From Gammaproteobacteria bacterium (lineage in GTDB: Bacteria; Pseudomonadota; Gammaproteobacteria; Steroidobacterales; Steroidobacteraceae): a stretch of DNA of 64,000 nucleotides. The DNA is taken from contig JAGWWY010000004.1 of NCBI GenBank assembly GCA_018970145.1, forward strand, positions 62,001 to 126,000. Direction: 5' to 3'. Made by a program: the position numbers and the translations under genes. This document shows positions 9,003 to 17,910 of this stretch, one piece after another. The notes under the pieces were generated by a model that did no database searches, had not been told where the DNA came from, and saw nothing but the letters and a program-made list of their open reading frames with translations. The stretch's first letter is position 1; every line of letters begins with the position of its first letter.

Positions 9003-9953
9003 ATGCGAATCGCTTTCGCCGGGACACCGGCTTTCGCGTTGCGGCCGCTGGCCGCACTCGCTGATTCCCCCCATCAAATCGTTGGCGTTCTGACGCAGCC
9101 GGATCGGCCAGCTGGGCGCGGAAGAAAATTGACGCCAAGTGTCGTCAAAGAATTCTCGATCAAGCGCGGGTACGAAGTCAGTCAGCCATCGTCTCTACGC
9201 ACAGAAGCAGGGCGTGAGTCTTTGCATCGTTGGCAGCCCGATATTTTGGTCGTGGTGGCGTACGGCCTCATTCTGCCGCCCGAAGCCTTGTCGATTCCAA
9301 AGTACGGTTGTATCAACATTCACGCATCTCTGCTGCCGCGGTGGCGCGGCGCAGCGCCCATCCAGCGAGCGATACTCGAGGGGGATACCGAAACTGGCGT
9401 GACTCTCATGCAGATGGATGCCGGTCTCGACACCGGGCCAATGTGGTTACAGCGACGCGTGGTCATCGACGATCAAGACGATGCTCTCTCGTTGCAGGAC
9501 AAGCTCGGCGCTGTCGGTGCCGACGCGCTGCTCGACACGTTGGCGCTCGTGGCCACCGGTGAGGCACAGCCGATCGCACAGCCTGCACTCGGCGCCACTT
9601 ATGCACGCAAGATCGACAAGAGCGAAGCGCGTATCGATTGGCAGCAGAGCGCGGTTGCGATCGATCGGCTCGTTCGCGCATTCAAGTCTTGGCCGGTTGC
9701 AGAGACGGTGTGGCGAGAGGAGATCGTCCGCATCCATCGCGCGCGTCCGCTTGCGATCGATGTGAGCACCGCGCCGGCGGTTGCACCTGGAACCTGGGTC
9801 GCCGTGGCCGATGGCGATCTGCAGGTAGCCTGCGGCAAGGGCCGGCTTGCAATTACCGAGTTGCAACGATCCGGTAAACGCAGCGTGAGCGCGGCTGAGT
9901 TTCTCAATGGCATTGCAGGCGGCGTCACCGCGGGGACGGAGCAGTTTTCATGA
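9003..9953 (+). CDS. fmt: Methionyl-tRNA formyltransferase
   Basis: Fmt transfers a formyl group from 10-formyl-THF to initiator Met-tRNA. The N-terminal GART-like fold begins MRIAFAGTPAFALRPL. The catalytic region contains CINIHASLLPRWRGAAPIQ (Asn, His) and GVTLMQMDAGLDTGPM (Asp). The C-terminal OB-like domain begins near residue 205. Length 316 aa against 315 in E. coli. It follows def after 18 bp and overlaps rsmB by 4 nt (ATGA). Confident. Confidence 0.97.
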   Translation: MRIAFAGTPAFALRPLAALADSPHQIVGVLTQPDRPAGRGRKLTPSVVKEFSIKRGYEVSQPSSLRTEAGRESLHRWQPDILVVVAYGLILPPEALSIPKYGCINIHASLLPRWRGAAPIQRAILEGDTETGVTLMQMDAGLDTGPMWLQRRVVIDDQDDALSLQDKLGAVGADALLDTLALVATGEAQPIAQPALGATYARKIDKSEARIDWQQSAVAIDRLVRAFKSWPVAETVWREEIVRIHRARPLAIDVSTAPAVAPGTWVAVADGDLQVACGKGRLAITELQRSGKRSVSAAEFLNGIAGGVTAGTEQFS

Positions 9954-11287
9954 AGTCTGAGTTGGCCCCCGGAGCAGCGACGCTCGCTGCCGCCGTACGA
10001 GCGGTCAGTACCGTGGCCCATGAGGGTCGTTCGGCTGATGTGGCGCTGCTGGAGGCGGAGTCTCGCCAGGATCGCGCCGCGGTACGTGCCATTGCGCTTG
10101 GCACCTTGCGCTGGTACCTGCGTCTCGCGCCTGCCGTTGCGGCCTTGGTTGCTCGCCCTGCGAGCGATGTCGATCCGCAGTTGCGTGCGCTCCTGATCAC
10201 CGCTGCGCATCAAATCGAACACTCGCGTGGTGCACCTGAGGTGAGCGTCCATCTGGCCGTCGATGCCGCCAGAGCGCTCGGTCTGCCGCGCGCCACCGGC
10301 TTCGTCAACGCGGTATTGAGACGCTTCGTTCGCGAGCGCGAATCTTTGTTGGCCGCGGTAGATGTCGATCAGGCTGCGCGCCACGCGCATCCTGATTGGT
10401 TCGTGCAGTGCGTCCGCGCCGCCTGGCCGGATGCCGCCGAAGCCATCTTCGTCGCCAACAATCAACATCCGCCGATGACGCTGCGAGTCGCGCCGTTCGC
10501 AGCCAACGCGCGCGAAGAATATCGGCGCGAGCTCGCCGGCACGGGGCGAAGCGCGGAATCGGTCGAGTGGTCAGCCGAAGCGCTGCAGCTTGAGCACGCG
10601 GTCGCGGTTTCGACGCTACCGGGCTTTGATACCGGACGGGTGTCTGTGCAGGACGCCGGCTCGCAGCTGGCAGCGCATTTGCTCGATCTGGCGCCGGGAC
10701 ATCGCGTTCTCGATGCCTGTGCCGCTCCGGGTGGAAAAACCGCGCATATTTTGCAGTTGCAGCCCAAAGTCGATCTGCTCGCCATCGATATCGACGCAGA
10801 GCGCTTGGCGCTGGTCAGAGGCACCATCGAGCGCATCCGTGCCGAGGCGCGGGTTTTGGTGCGCGACCTGTCGCGTAGCGATGCGCTCGCTGACGAAGCG
10901 GTCTTTGATCGAATTCTGCTTGATGCTCCGTGTTCGTCGACGGGTGTCATCCGCCGCCATCCCGATATCAAATTATTGAGACGGGCCGAGGATATCGAGC
11001 ATCTCGCGCGCTCGCAGCGTCGCCTGCTAGAGCAATGCCTCACCAAGCTGGCGCCGCGCGGGCGACTCGTCTACTCGACCTGCTCTGTGCTACCGGAAGA
11101 AAACGAGCAAGTCGTACAGGCGTTTCTCGCCAGTCATGCGGAACTCGAGGCGCTGCCATGGCCGAGTGGCGTCGCATTACCGCCTAGCGCCATCCGGCAG
11201 GCTTGCGGTGTACAGCTACTACCCGGAAGCGCAGCGGGGACGGACGGTTTTTATTATGCTTGCCTAGGCTTCAGGGGCTTGCGATGA
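9950..11287 (+). CDS. rsmB: 16S rRNA (cytosine967-C5)-methyltransferase
   Basis: RsmB (Sun/Fmu) methylates C967 of 16S rRNA. An N-terminal NusB-like helical domain (about residues 8-140) precedes the catalytic domain. This shows DACAAPGGKTAHIL (motif I), LLDAPCSSTGVIRRHPDIK with one catalytic Cys (motif IV), and LVYSTCSVLPEENEQVV with the second Cys (motif VI). At 445 aa it is near the 429 of E. coli. It overlaps fmt and the DUF4390 gene by 4 nt at both ends, so translation is probably coupled through this block. Confidence 0.96.
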   Translation: MKSELAPGAATLAAAVRAVSTVAHEGRSADVALLEAESRQDRAAVRAIALGTLRWYLRLAPAVAALVARPASDVDPQLRALLITAAHQIEHSRGAPEVSVHLAVDAARALGLPRATGFVNAVLRRFVRERESLLAAVDVDQAARHAHPDWFVQCVRAAWPDAAEAIFVANNQHPPMTLRVAPFAANAREEYRRELAGTGRSAESVEWSAEALQLEHAVAVSTLPGFDTGRVSVQDAGSQLAAHLLDLAPGHRVLDACAAPGGKTAHILQLQPKVDLLAIDIDAERLALVRGTIERIRAEARVLVRDLSRSDALADEAVFDRILLDAPCSSTGVIRRHPDIKLLRRAEDIEHLARSQRRLLEQCLTKLAPRGRLVYSTCSVLPEENEQVVQAFLASHAELEALPWPSGVALPPSAIRQACGVQLLPGSAAGTDGFYYACLGFRGLR

Positions 11288-11925
11288 CGATCAGTCATGC
11301 CATCTGGCGACAAATGCGTACCGTGCCCGCACGGATTGCCATCGTGATGGTGGCGGTGGTGCTTTCGAGCTCGTTTCCCGGACTGGCGTCAGCGCAGCCC
11401 GTCGTTTCACCGAGCAGTTCCTCACTTAAAAATGATGCACTCGAAATCCAATCGGGTTTCGTCAATGTGGTCAACGGTGTCTACCAGCTGCAGGTTCGGG
11501 TTCGCTATCCGACGAGCGACGAGGATCGTCGCGCGTTGCAGGAAGGGGTCTCACTGTTTTACGACGTGGATCTCGAAGTCACTCGTGAACGGCGTTTTTG
11601 GATAGCGGCGAGCGTCGTCAATCTCAGTCTGCGGCGTGAACTCAGTTACCACTCTGTCAGTGAGCGCTATTTGGTCAAGGATCCGCGCGGGTTGGTCGAG
11701 ACGCACTCGTTCGCGAGTCTCGAGGAGGCGCTTGCCGATCTTGGAAAAGTCGACGGGTGGCCCATACTCGTCTCGGCGCAGGTCGCTGAGAGTGGCGATT
11801 ATTTTGTCAATGTTCGTGCTGTCGTCCGCCGCGGGCGTCTCACCGATGCACTGCGTGCGCTGATGTTCTGGTCCGATGACTGGCAACGTCGAAGCGAGTG
11901 GTACTCGTGGTCGTTGCCGCGCTGA
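11284..11925 (+). CDS. DUF4390 exported protein upstream of ntrY
   Basis: The ATG at 11284 overlaps the rsmB stop as ATGA and gives a 213-aa product. Residues 1-37 form an N-terminal hydrophobic signal ending in GLASAQP. The remainder fits DUF4390: a short beta-rich domain with FYDVDLEVTRERRFW, YHSVSERYLVKDPRG and the C-terminal DDWQRRSEWYSWSLPR, the family's usual end. Genes of this family typically sit directly before an NtrY-type kinase, as here, so a role in the same envelope signalling pathway is plausible but unproven. The 3' end overlaps the kinase start by 28 bp. Confidence 0.85.
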   Translation: MTISHAIWRQMRTVPARIAIVMVAVVLSSSFPGLASAQPVVSPSSSSLKNDALEIQSGFVNVVNGVYQLQVRVRYPTSDEDRRALQEGVSLFYDVDLEVTRERRFWIAASVVNLSLRRELSYHSVSERYLVKDPRGLVETHSFASLEEALADLGKVDGWPILVSAQVAESGDYFVNVRAVVRRGRLTDALRALMFWSDDWQRRSEWYSWSLPR

Positions 11926-14144
11926 GACGCCATCGATCTTTGCTGACAGTGACGCTTTGGTCACTGTTGGTGTTCGGTGCGTTGACCGCACTTTTTTTGT
12001 CAGCACAGAACTCGGCGCAATTCGGCCGATGGCAGCCGTGGATTTTGTTGGCAAGCGCCATCGGTGTGATTGCGCTGCTCGCGATGTTGATTCGCAAGAC
12101 GGTACAACTCATTCGAGCTTATCGCGGCGGAGTCCCCGGCTCACGTCTGACGGCTCGAACCGTGCTGGTCTTCGGTGCGCTCGTCGCGTTGCCCTTGCTG
12201 TCCGTTTACGTCTTCTCGCTGCAGTTCCTCAATCGCGGCATCGATAGTTGGTTTCAGGTCGAAATCAAGCAAAGTCTCGACGATGCCGTCGTGCTCTCGC
12301 GTGCGGCGCTCGACTTGCGCATGCGCGAACAGTCGGAGCGGACGGAGCGGTTTGCGCAACGGCTTTCGACCTCGTCGTCATCCGGCGCGATGCTGGCCGC
12401 CTTGGACGAGGAGCTGCGACGCACGGATGCCGCCGAGCTCGTCTTGTACGGTGAGTACGAGCGTATCATCGGTGCGAGCAGCCGTTCGGTACCCGATTCG
12501 TTGCCGGAGCGGCCGTCGGCGGAACTTGTCCGACAAGTCATCGCTGGACGTAGTTATGTCAGTCTCGAGCCCGACGGTGACTCAGGCTACGTGATTCGGA
12601 CAGCCGCCTCGCTGCCGGGTGCCGTAGCGCTGCCCGGGGGAGCCCGCTTCGTCGTCGTCACTCATGATTTGCCGCGCCAGTTCGCCGAGTTGACCGACGC
12701 GGTGCAGCGTTCATTTTCGCAATACGGCGATCTGGCGGCGTTGCGAGAGCCGCTGAAATACAGCTTCAGTCTCACATTGACGATGGTGTTGCTCGTTACT
12801 TTGCTCGGCGCCATCTATGGCGCGATCTACTCGGCCGAGGTGCTGTTCAAGCCGGTGCAAGACTTGATGGCGGGCACTCGCGCAGTGGCCAAAGGAGATT
12901 TTGCAACGCGTGTACCGCTGAGTTCTCACGACGAGATGGGTTTTCTCGTGCAGTCGTTCAACGACATGACCAAGCGTCTGCGGCGTGCCCGCCAAGAGAC
13001 CGAGAGCAGCCGGGAGGCGGCCGATCGCGAGCGCGAAAGCCTTGCGGTGATTCTGGCGCGATTGTCCACCGGCGTCATCACCGTTGACCGAGACTTAGTA
13101 TTGCAGCGAGCCAACGCAGCTGCTGATGCGATACTCGGTGTCGATTTCACGGCGATGATCGGGAAATCTTTGCCCGATCTCGTTGGCGATGAGGGAATAG
13201 CCAAGCCTTTTTTCGACGATATACGGGCTCGGTTCGCTGCGGGCCGAACAGAGTGGCGCGAGCAGGTCGAGTTGCGCGGCAGTGGTTTGGGCGGCTCACG
13301 GTTTCTCGCGAGTGCCTGTGTTCGCTTGCCGCAAGCGATCGACGAGACTCTGAACTACGTGATCGTCTTCGACGACGTGACGCGTCTGTTGCAAGTGCAG
13401 CGCGAAGCCGCTTGGGGTGAGGTGGCGCGGCGATTGGCGCACGAAATCAAAAACCCTTTGACGCCGATACAGTTGTCCGCTGAACGACTTCGTCGCAAAG
13501 TTTTGCCGCAGTTGACCGGTGACGAGGCTGACCTGCTCGAGCGATCGACCCACACGATCGTGCAGCAAGTCGAAGCCATGAAGCAGATGGTCAACGATTT
13601 CAGCGAGTACGCGCGCGCGCCGGCGATGAAGTTCGATCTGTTCGATCTCAACCAATTGGCAAGCGAAGTGGTCGATTTGTATCGCGCTGAGGAGGGTCAT
13701 ATCGACATACAAAGTCGGTTCGACTCAGGACTCGAGCTGATACTTGGTGACAGAGCGCGTATCAGGCAGGTGCTCAACAATCTACTCACGAATGCCATCG
13801 AGGCACTCGAGGGCGTCGCCAATGCGCGTATCGAATTGCAGAGCGGCATCGGTGAGCGCGAGGGGGTACCTGTTGCGCTGCTGACTGTGATGGACAACGG
13901 TCCGGGCTTTCACCCCGAAATCCTCGGACGGATCTTCGACCCTTACGTGTCGAGCAAACCGCGTGGCACAGGTCTGGGTCTGGCGATCGTTCGCAAGATC
14001 GTCGAAGACCACGGAGGGGTCATCGAGGCAGATAACCCCGCTGCGGGTGGAGCCCGAGTCCGTGTTATGTTGCCATTTGGAGACAAATCTCGGTCGACCG
14101 CAGCCCGTGAGCGGCGAACTGACATTCGGAGGGAGCGGGCATGA
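11898..14144 (+). CDS. ntrY: NtrY-type membrane sensor histidine kinase
   Basis: This 748-aa kinase has three N-terminal membrane helices (about 14-33, 44-65, 85-107), a periplasmic region and a fourth helix near 288-312. A HAMP domain follows (FKPVQDLMAGTRAVAKGDF to GFLVQSFNDMTKRL), then a PAS domain (about 380-490). The HisKA box RRLAHEIKNPLTPIQLSAER carries the phosphorylated His515, and the ATPase domain shows NNLLTNAIEAL (N box), DNGPGFHPE (G1) and GTGLGLAIVRKIVEDHGG (G2). This order is that of NtrY sensors. It starts at GTG inside the DUF4390 gene; another GTG at 11907 is possible. It overlaps the regulator gene by 4 nt. Confidence 0.93.
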   Translation: MVLVVVAALRRHRSLLTVTLWSLLVFGALTALFLSAQNSAQFGRWQPWILLASAIGVIALLAMLIRKTVQLIRAYRGGVPGSRLTARTVLVFGALVALPLLSVYVFSLQFLNRGIDSWFQVEIKQSLDDAVVLSRAALDLRMREQSERTERFAQRLSTSSSSGAMLAALDEELRRTDAAELVLYGEYERIIGASSRSVPDSLPERPSAELVRQVIAGRSYVSLEPDGDSGYVIRTAASLPGAVALPGGARFVVVTHDLPRQFAELTDAVQRSFSQYGDLAALREPLKYSFSLTLTMVLLVTLLGAIYGAIYSAEVLFKPVQDLMAGTRAVAKGDFATRVPLSSHDEMGFLVQSFNDMTKRLRRARQETESSREAADRERESLAVILARLSTGVITVDRDLVLQRANAAADAILGVDFTAMIGKSLPDLVGDEGIAKPFFDDIRARFAAGRTEWREQVELRGSGLGGSRFLASACVRLPQAIDETLNYVIVFDDVTRLLQVQREAAWGEVARRLAHEIKNPLTPIQLSAERLRRKVLPQLTGDEADLLERSTHTIVQQVEAMKQMVNDFSEYARAPAMKFDLFDLNQLASEVVDLYRAEEGHIDIQSRFDSGLELILGDRARIRQVLNNLLTNAIEALEGVANARIELQSGIGEREGVPVALLTVMDNGPGFHPEILGRIFDPYVSSKPRGTGLGLAIVRKIVEDHGGVIEADNPAAGGARVRVMLPFGDKSRSTAARERRTDIRRERA

Positions 14145-15517
14145 GCTCAGCACGCATACTCGTGGTGGACGACGAGGCCGATATCCGGACCCTCGTGAAG
14201 GAAATTCTCACCGATGAAGGCTATGACGTCGCCGTCGCTGCCAACGCGAGCGAGGCACGTCAGCTGCGGGGATCATTTTCTCCCGAGTTGATTTTGCTCG
14301 ATATTTGGATGCCCGACGTCGATGGCATCACCTTGCTGCGCGAGTGGATGTCCGCCGGGAACGGTTCCTGTCCCATCGTGATGATGTCGGGGCACGGCAC
14401 GGTGGAAACCGCGGTCGAGGCAACGCGATTGGGCGCACTCGATTTCGTCGAGAAGCCGTTATCGTTGGCCAAATTGTTGCGTACCGTCGAGCGAGGCCTC
14501 GAGAGCGCCCGAAAATCCCGAGGTGCCCAGCGTCTGCTCGGCGGTGTTGCCGTGCCGGTCGGCAAGAGCCGTGTCGTGCAGCAGCTTAGACATGAATTAG
14601 CCTCGGTGGCACCCGGCCGCCACTCGGTGTTGCTGCTCGGGGAGCGCGGCAGTGGTCGCGAAACATTCGCGCGCTACCTGCATGAGCACGGTTCGAGTCC
14701 AGGTTCGCCCTTCGTCGTCTTGGTCGCCAGCAGTTTGCGTGACCTAGATGCCGAGGAGGCTCTGCTCGGAGGGCATACCGCCTCCGGTGTCGCAGCAGGG
14801 ATTTTTGACCAGGTCGGCGATGGCACGCTCTTCATCAGTGAACTCGGCGATTTGCCGCCTGCGGCGCAGCGGGTTTTGCTTGGCGTGCTCGAGACGGGTC
14901 ATTACCGGCCGTTGGGTGAGAACCATGATCGACCCTTCCGCGCTCGGGTCGTCAGCTCCGCTCATCCCGGCATCGAGCAAGCCGTCGACGGTGCGATCGG
15001 CTCGACGCGTCGTGATCTGTTGTCTCATCTTGATCGGATCGTCGCGCGTGTGCCGCCGCTACGCGACTACGCCGAGGATGTTCCCGAACTGTTGCGCCAA
15101 CAGGTCGATCGACTGGTCGATACAGAAGGCTTGACGTTCCGTCGTTTCGGCGTGGCGGCCCAGAACCGACTGCGCAATTACCCGTGGCCCGGCAATATGC
15201 AGGAATTGCGCAACCTCGTCCGTCGCTTGCTGCTGCGTGGTGGTGCCGAAGAAATTTCCTTGGCCGACATCGAATACGAGCTTGCCCAAGCGGCGCCGCC
15301 TGCAGAGACGTTGGTGAAACAAGACCTGCTGGCGTTGAGCTTGCGTGAAGCACGCGAACATTTCGAGCGCGCCTATCTGCAGCAGCAATTACTGCTGTGT
15401 CACGGCAAAGTCGGGCAGCTTGCCAAGCGTGTCGGCATGGAGCGCACCCACCTCTATCGAAAATTGCGATCTTTGGGAGTCGATTTCCGCTCTGTCACTG
15501 ACGACGCGGAGTCGTAG
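14141..15517 (+). CDS. ntrX: NtrX-type response regulator with degenerate AAA+ domain
   Basis: Partner of the kinase just upstream (ATGA overlap). Residues 1-120 are a receiver domain with D10/D11, phospho-acceptor D54 (LLDIWMPD) and K105. Residues 140-370 align with a sigma-54 activator AAA+ domain but are eroded: Walker A reads GERGSGRET (Lys replaced by Arg173), Walker B reads LFISELGD (Asp replaced by Ser233), and the GAFTGA loop is absent; where it should lie the sequence is LLGGHTASGVAAGIFDQ and about ten residues are missing. The C-terminal Fis-type helix-turn-helix (LAKRVGMERTHLYRKLRSLG) is intact. The protein probably binds DNA but should not activate sigma-54 polymerase in the usual way. 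Length 458 aa, normal for NtrX. Confidence 0.9.
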   Translation: MSSARILVVDDEADIRTLVKEILTDEGYDVAVAANASEARQLRGSFSPELILLDIWMPDVDGITLLREWMSAGNGSCPIVMMSGHGTVETAVEATRLGALDFVEKPLSLAKLLRTVERGLESARKSRGAQRLLGGVAVPVGKSRVVQQLRHELASVAPGRHSVLLLGERGSGRETFARYLHEHGSSPGSPFVVLVASSLRDLDAEEALLGGHTASGVAAGIFDQVGDGTLFISELGDLPPAAQRVLLGVLETGHYRPLGENHDRPFRARVVSSAHPGIEQAVDGAIGSTRRDLLSHLDRIVARVPPLRDYAEDVPELLRQQVDRLVDTEGLTFRRFGVAAQNRLRNYPWPGNMQELRNLVRRLLLRGGAEEISLADIEYELAQAAPPAETLVKQDLLALSLREAREHFERAYLQQQLLLCHGKVGQLAKRVGMERTHLYRKLRSLGVDFRSVTDDAES

Positions 15518-15520
15518 AGC

Positions 15521-16096
15521 TCAGTCGCTGACGCGGATCACCACCACATCGATATCGGCCGCACGCAGACGAGCGCGCGTTCGGTTCAGCGATTCGAGGT
15601 CGCTGACCGGGCCAATACGGACGCGATGGAATACATCAGCATCGATGGCGATACGCTGTAACGAAGCGGAAATACCAAGCCGTGACAGCTTCGTCTGCAG
15701 TCTCTCAGCCTCGGCGAGCTCGCGGTAGGCGCCGAGTTGCAAAACGTAATTACCGGGCCGCGCGATGGGCGAGTTCGGTAGCGGTTCAGCGGGCGCTTCT
15801 TTGCCCGCTTCCGGAACCACGACCTCCTGCGAAGGCAGCATGTCGTAAAAGTCGTAGTTTCGGACCTCTTCCGTCTCGTCAGCGGCGGTCGATTTGGCGG
15901 CGATCCGAGGCTCTGGACGCGCAAGACTCTCGGCGAGTGCTTCGGCCGCTTTCAAGGCACGTGACTGCCAGAAAAACACGACGACCGCGACAGTGAGCCC
16001 GATGCCGAGCCCCAAGAAAAATTCGCGCGAAAGACCGAGTTGGACGCCGTTACGACGAGGTGTTCGTTTGAAATCGCGACCGATAGGCGTATTCAT
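15521..16096 (-). CDS. SPOR-domain membrane protein (FtsN-like)
   Basis: The 191-aa product has a basic cytoplasmic N-terminus, one membrane helix (about residues 25-43, LGLGIGLTVAVVVFFW), a linker rich in Ala, Pro and Glu, and a C-terminal SPOR domain (about 113-190: YVLQLGAYRELAEAERLQTKL, RVRIGPVSDLESLNRTRARL). SPOR domains bind denuded peptidoglycan at the septum, and FtsN has this same architecture. The position directly after priA and argS matches the FtsN/SPOR gene in pseudomonads. The conserved short N-terminal FtsN motifs cannot be verified by eye, so FtsN itself is an inference. It ends 3 bp from the convergent ntrX stop. Confidence 0.85.
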   Translation of the reverse strand: MNTPIGRDFKRTPRRNGVQLGLSREFFLGLGIGLTVAVVVFFWQSRALKAAEALAESLARPEPRIAAKSTAADETEEVRNYDFYDMLPSQEVVVPEAGKEAPAEPLPNSPIARPGNYVLQLGAYRELAEAERLQTKLSRLGISASLQRIAIDADVFHRVRIGPVSDLESLNRTRARLRAADIDVVVIRVSD

Positions 16097-16104
16097 GAGT
16101 GTTC

Positions 16105-17877
16105 TTACATGGACTCAGGCGCCGAAGCACCGAGGATGCCGAGCCCATTACGCAACGCTTGCTGCACCGCGAGCAAGGCATAGACGCGCGCTTGCCGCAG
16201 GTCATCTTCTGGTACCAAGATGCGCTCGGCGTTGTAGAACGCATGCAAGGTGGTCGCTAATTCTTTGAGATAGTGAACAAGCGCATGTGGTGCTCGCTGA
16301 GCAGCCGCCTGTTGAATCACTTCCGGATAGCGCGAGAGGCAAGAGAGCATGGCTTCTGCATGTGCGCCGGTGAGCAAGTGTGCGCCTTGCGTCGCGACGA
16401 CATTCGCTGCGGTCGCCGGATCGTAAGCCAGCGCGCGAGCCGCCGATTCCTTCATGACGCTTGCCACTCGGGCGTGCGCATACTGGATGTAGAAAACTGG
16501 ATTTTCGTTGGATTTCGATTTGGCGAGTTCCAGATCGAAATCGAGCGACTGATCGTTGCTGCGCATCAGATAGAAGATCCGGCACGCATCATTCCCGACT
16601 TCGGCTCGCAGTTGGCGTAGCGTGACGAAGTTGGCTTCGCGTTTTCCCATCGAAAGTTTTTCGCCGTTACGGAACAGGGCAACGAGCTGAATCAGCAACA
16701 CCTCAAGGCACTCACCCGGATGTCCAAAGGCTTGCAGCCCGCCCCGCAGGCGCGTGATGTAGCCGTGATGGTCTGCACCGAAAATATTGATTAGCGTATC
16801 GAAGCCGCGTTCGCGTTTCTCGAGGTGATAGGCGATATCCGAGGCGAAGTAGGTCGTGACGCCGTTGTCACGCACGACGACTCGATCTTCGTCGTCACCG
16901 AAGCGGGTGGCACGAAACCACTGTGCTCCATCTTTGGTATAAAGCAGATCGTCCTTGCGCAGGCGCTCTAGCGCGCGCTCGATGGCACCGCTTGCATTGA
17001 ACTCGCGTTCCGAGGTCCAGTGATCGAAGTGCACGCCATAGCCTTCGAGATCCTCCCGGATTTCATTGAGCATCGCCTCGATGCTCTGTTGCAAGAGGAT
17101 CTGCCACTGATCGACACCGAGCAACTCGCGGCCGCGGGAGATCAGGCTATCGATGTATTGGTCTTTATCGCCGAGCGGTGCATCGGGCGGCAGGTCGGCG
17201 AATACCGTCGTCGCCGGGTGCTGCCAGCTTGTACCAAAGCGAACATGAAATTCGTTGGCTACCGGTAGCAAATAATCGCCGCGATAACCGTTTTGCGGGA
17301 ACACGAGTGTTTCGCCGCAGACTTCGAGATAGCGTAGCCATACCGAAACAGCGAGGATCTCGGTCTGCCTGCCGGCATCGTTGATGTAGTACTCGCGGGT
17401 GACATCGTCTCCGGCAGCGGCGAGCAGTCGTCCAAGCGCGTCACCGAAAGCGGCCTGTCGGCCATGCCCCACGTGCATCGGGCCGGTTGGATTGGCCGAG
17501 ACAAACTCCAGCAACACTTTGCGCCGAACCGCCGGGGTGAACCGACCGTAGTGCTCGCCCTCGCGATGGACGCGCAGCAATTCCTTCGCGAACAGATCTT
17601 TGACGAGAAAGAAATTGATGAAACCGGCGCCTGCGACCTCGGCTTTGACGATGAGCTCGTTCGCAGGCAGCGCGGCGATGATCGCGAGTGCGAGTTCCCG
17701 CGGATTGCGTCCGGCGCTCTTGGCCAGACGCATCGCAATATTCGTGGCGAAGTCGCCGTGCTGCGCATCGCGGGTGCGATCGACCGTGATCCACGCGGCG
17801 TCGACTGGTTGTGGCAGCCATGCGCCGTCGAGGGATTTCAGTGCACCCTGCAGCAGGTGCTGGAGGTCGGTTTTCAC
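16105..17877 (-). CDS. argS: Arginyl-tRNA synthetase
   Basis: Class I aminoacyl-tRNA synthetase charging tRNA-Arg. The N-terminal Add-1 domain (about residues 1-110) is followed by FVSANPTGPMHVGHGRQAAF with the HIGH-type motif HVGH at 135-138. GADHHGYITRL is the usual ArgS motif, and KLSMGKREANFVTLRQL replaces KMSK, as is common in this enzyme. The C-terminal DALR domain carries the anticodon-binding helices and ends LAVQQALRNGLGILGASAPESM, typical of the family. Length 590 aa (E. coli 577). The gap to priA is 33 bp and to the SPOR gene 8 bp. Confidence 0.97.
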   Translation of the reverse strand: MKTDLQHLLQGALKSLDGAWLPQPVDAAWITVDRTRDAQHGDFATNIAMRLAKSAGRNPRELALAIIAALPANELIVKAEVAGAGFINFFLVKDLFAKELLRVHREGEHYGRFTPAVRRKVLLEFVSANPTGPMHVGHGRQAAFGDALGRLLAAAGDDVTREYYINDAGRQTEILAVSVWLRYLEVCGETLVFPQNGYRGDYLLPVANEFHVRFGTSWQHPATTVFADLPPDAPLGDKDQYIDSLISRGRELLGVDQWQILLQQSIEAMLNEIREDLEGYGVHFDHWTSEREFNASGAIERALERLRKDDLLYTKDGAQWFRATRFGDDEDRVVVRDNGVTTYFASDIAYHLEKRERGFDTLINIFGADHHGYITRLRGGLQAFGHPGECLEVLLIQLVALFRNGEKLSMGKREANFVTLRQLRAEVGNDACRIFYLMRSNDQSLDFDLELAKSKSNENPVFYIQYAHARVASVMKESAARALAYDPATAANVVATQGAHLLTGAHAEAMLSCLSRYPEVIQQAAAQRAPHALVHYLKELATTLHAFYNAERILVPEDDLRQARVYALLAVQQALRNGLGILGASAPESM

Positions 17878-17910
17878 GGCCGCGATTCTACAGCGACGTT
17901 GCGAGTCCGC

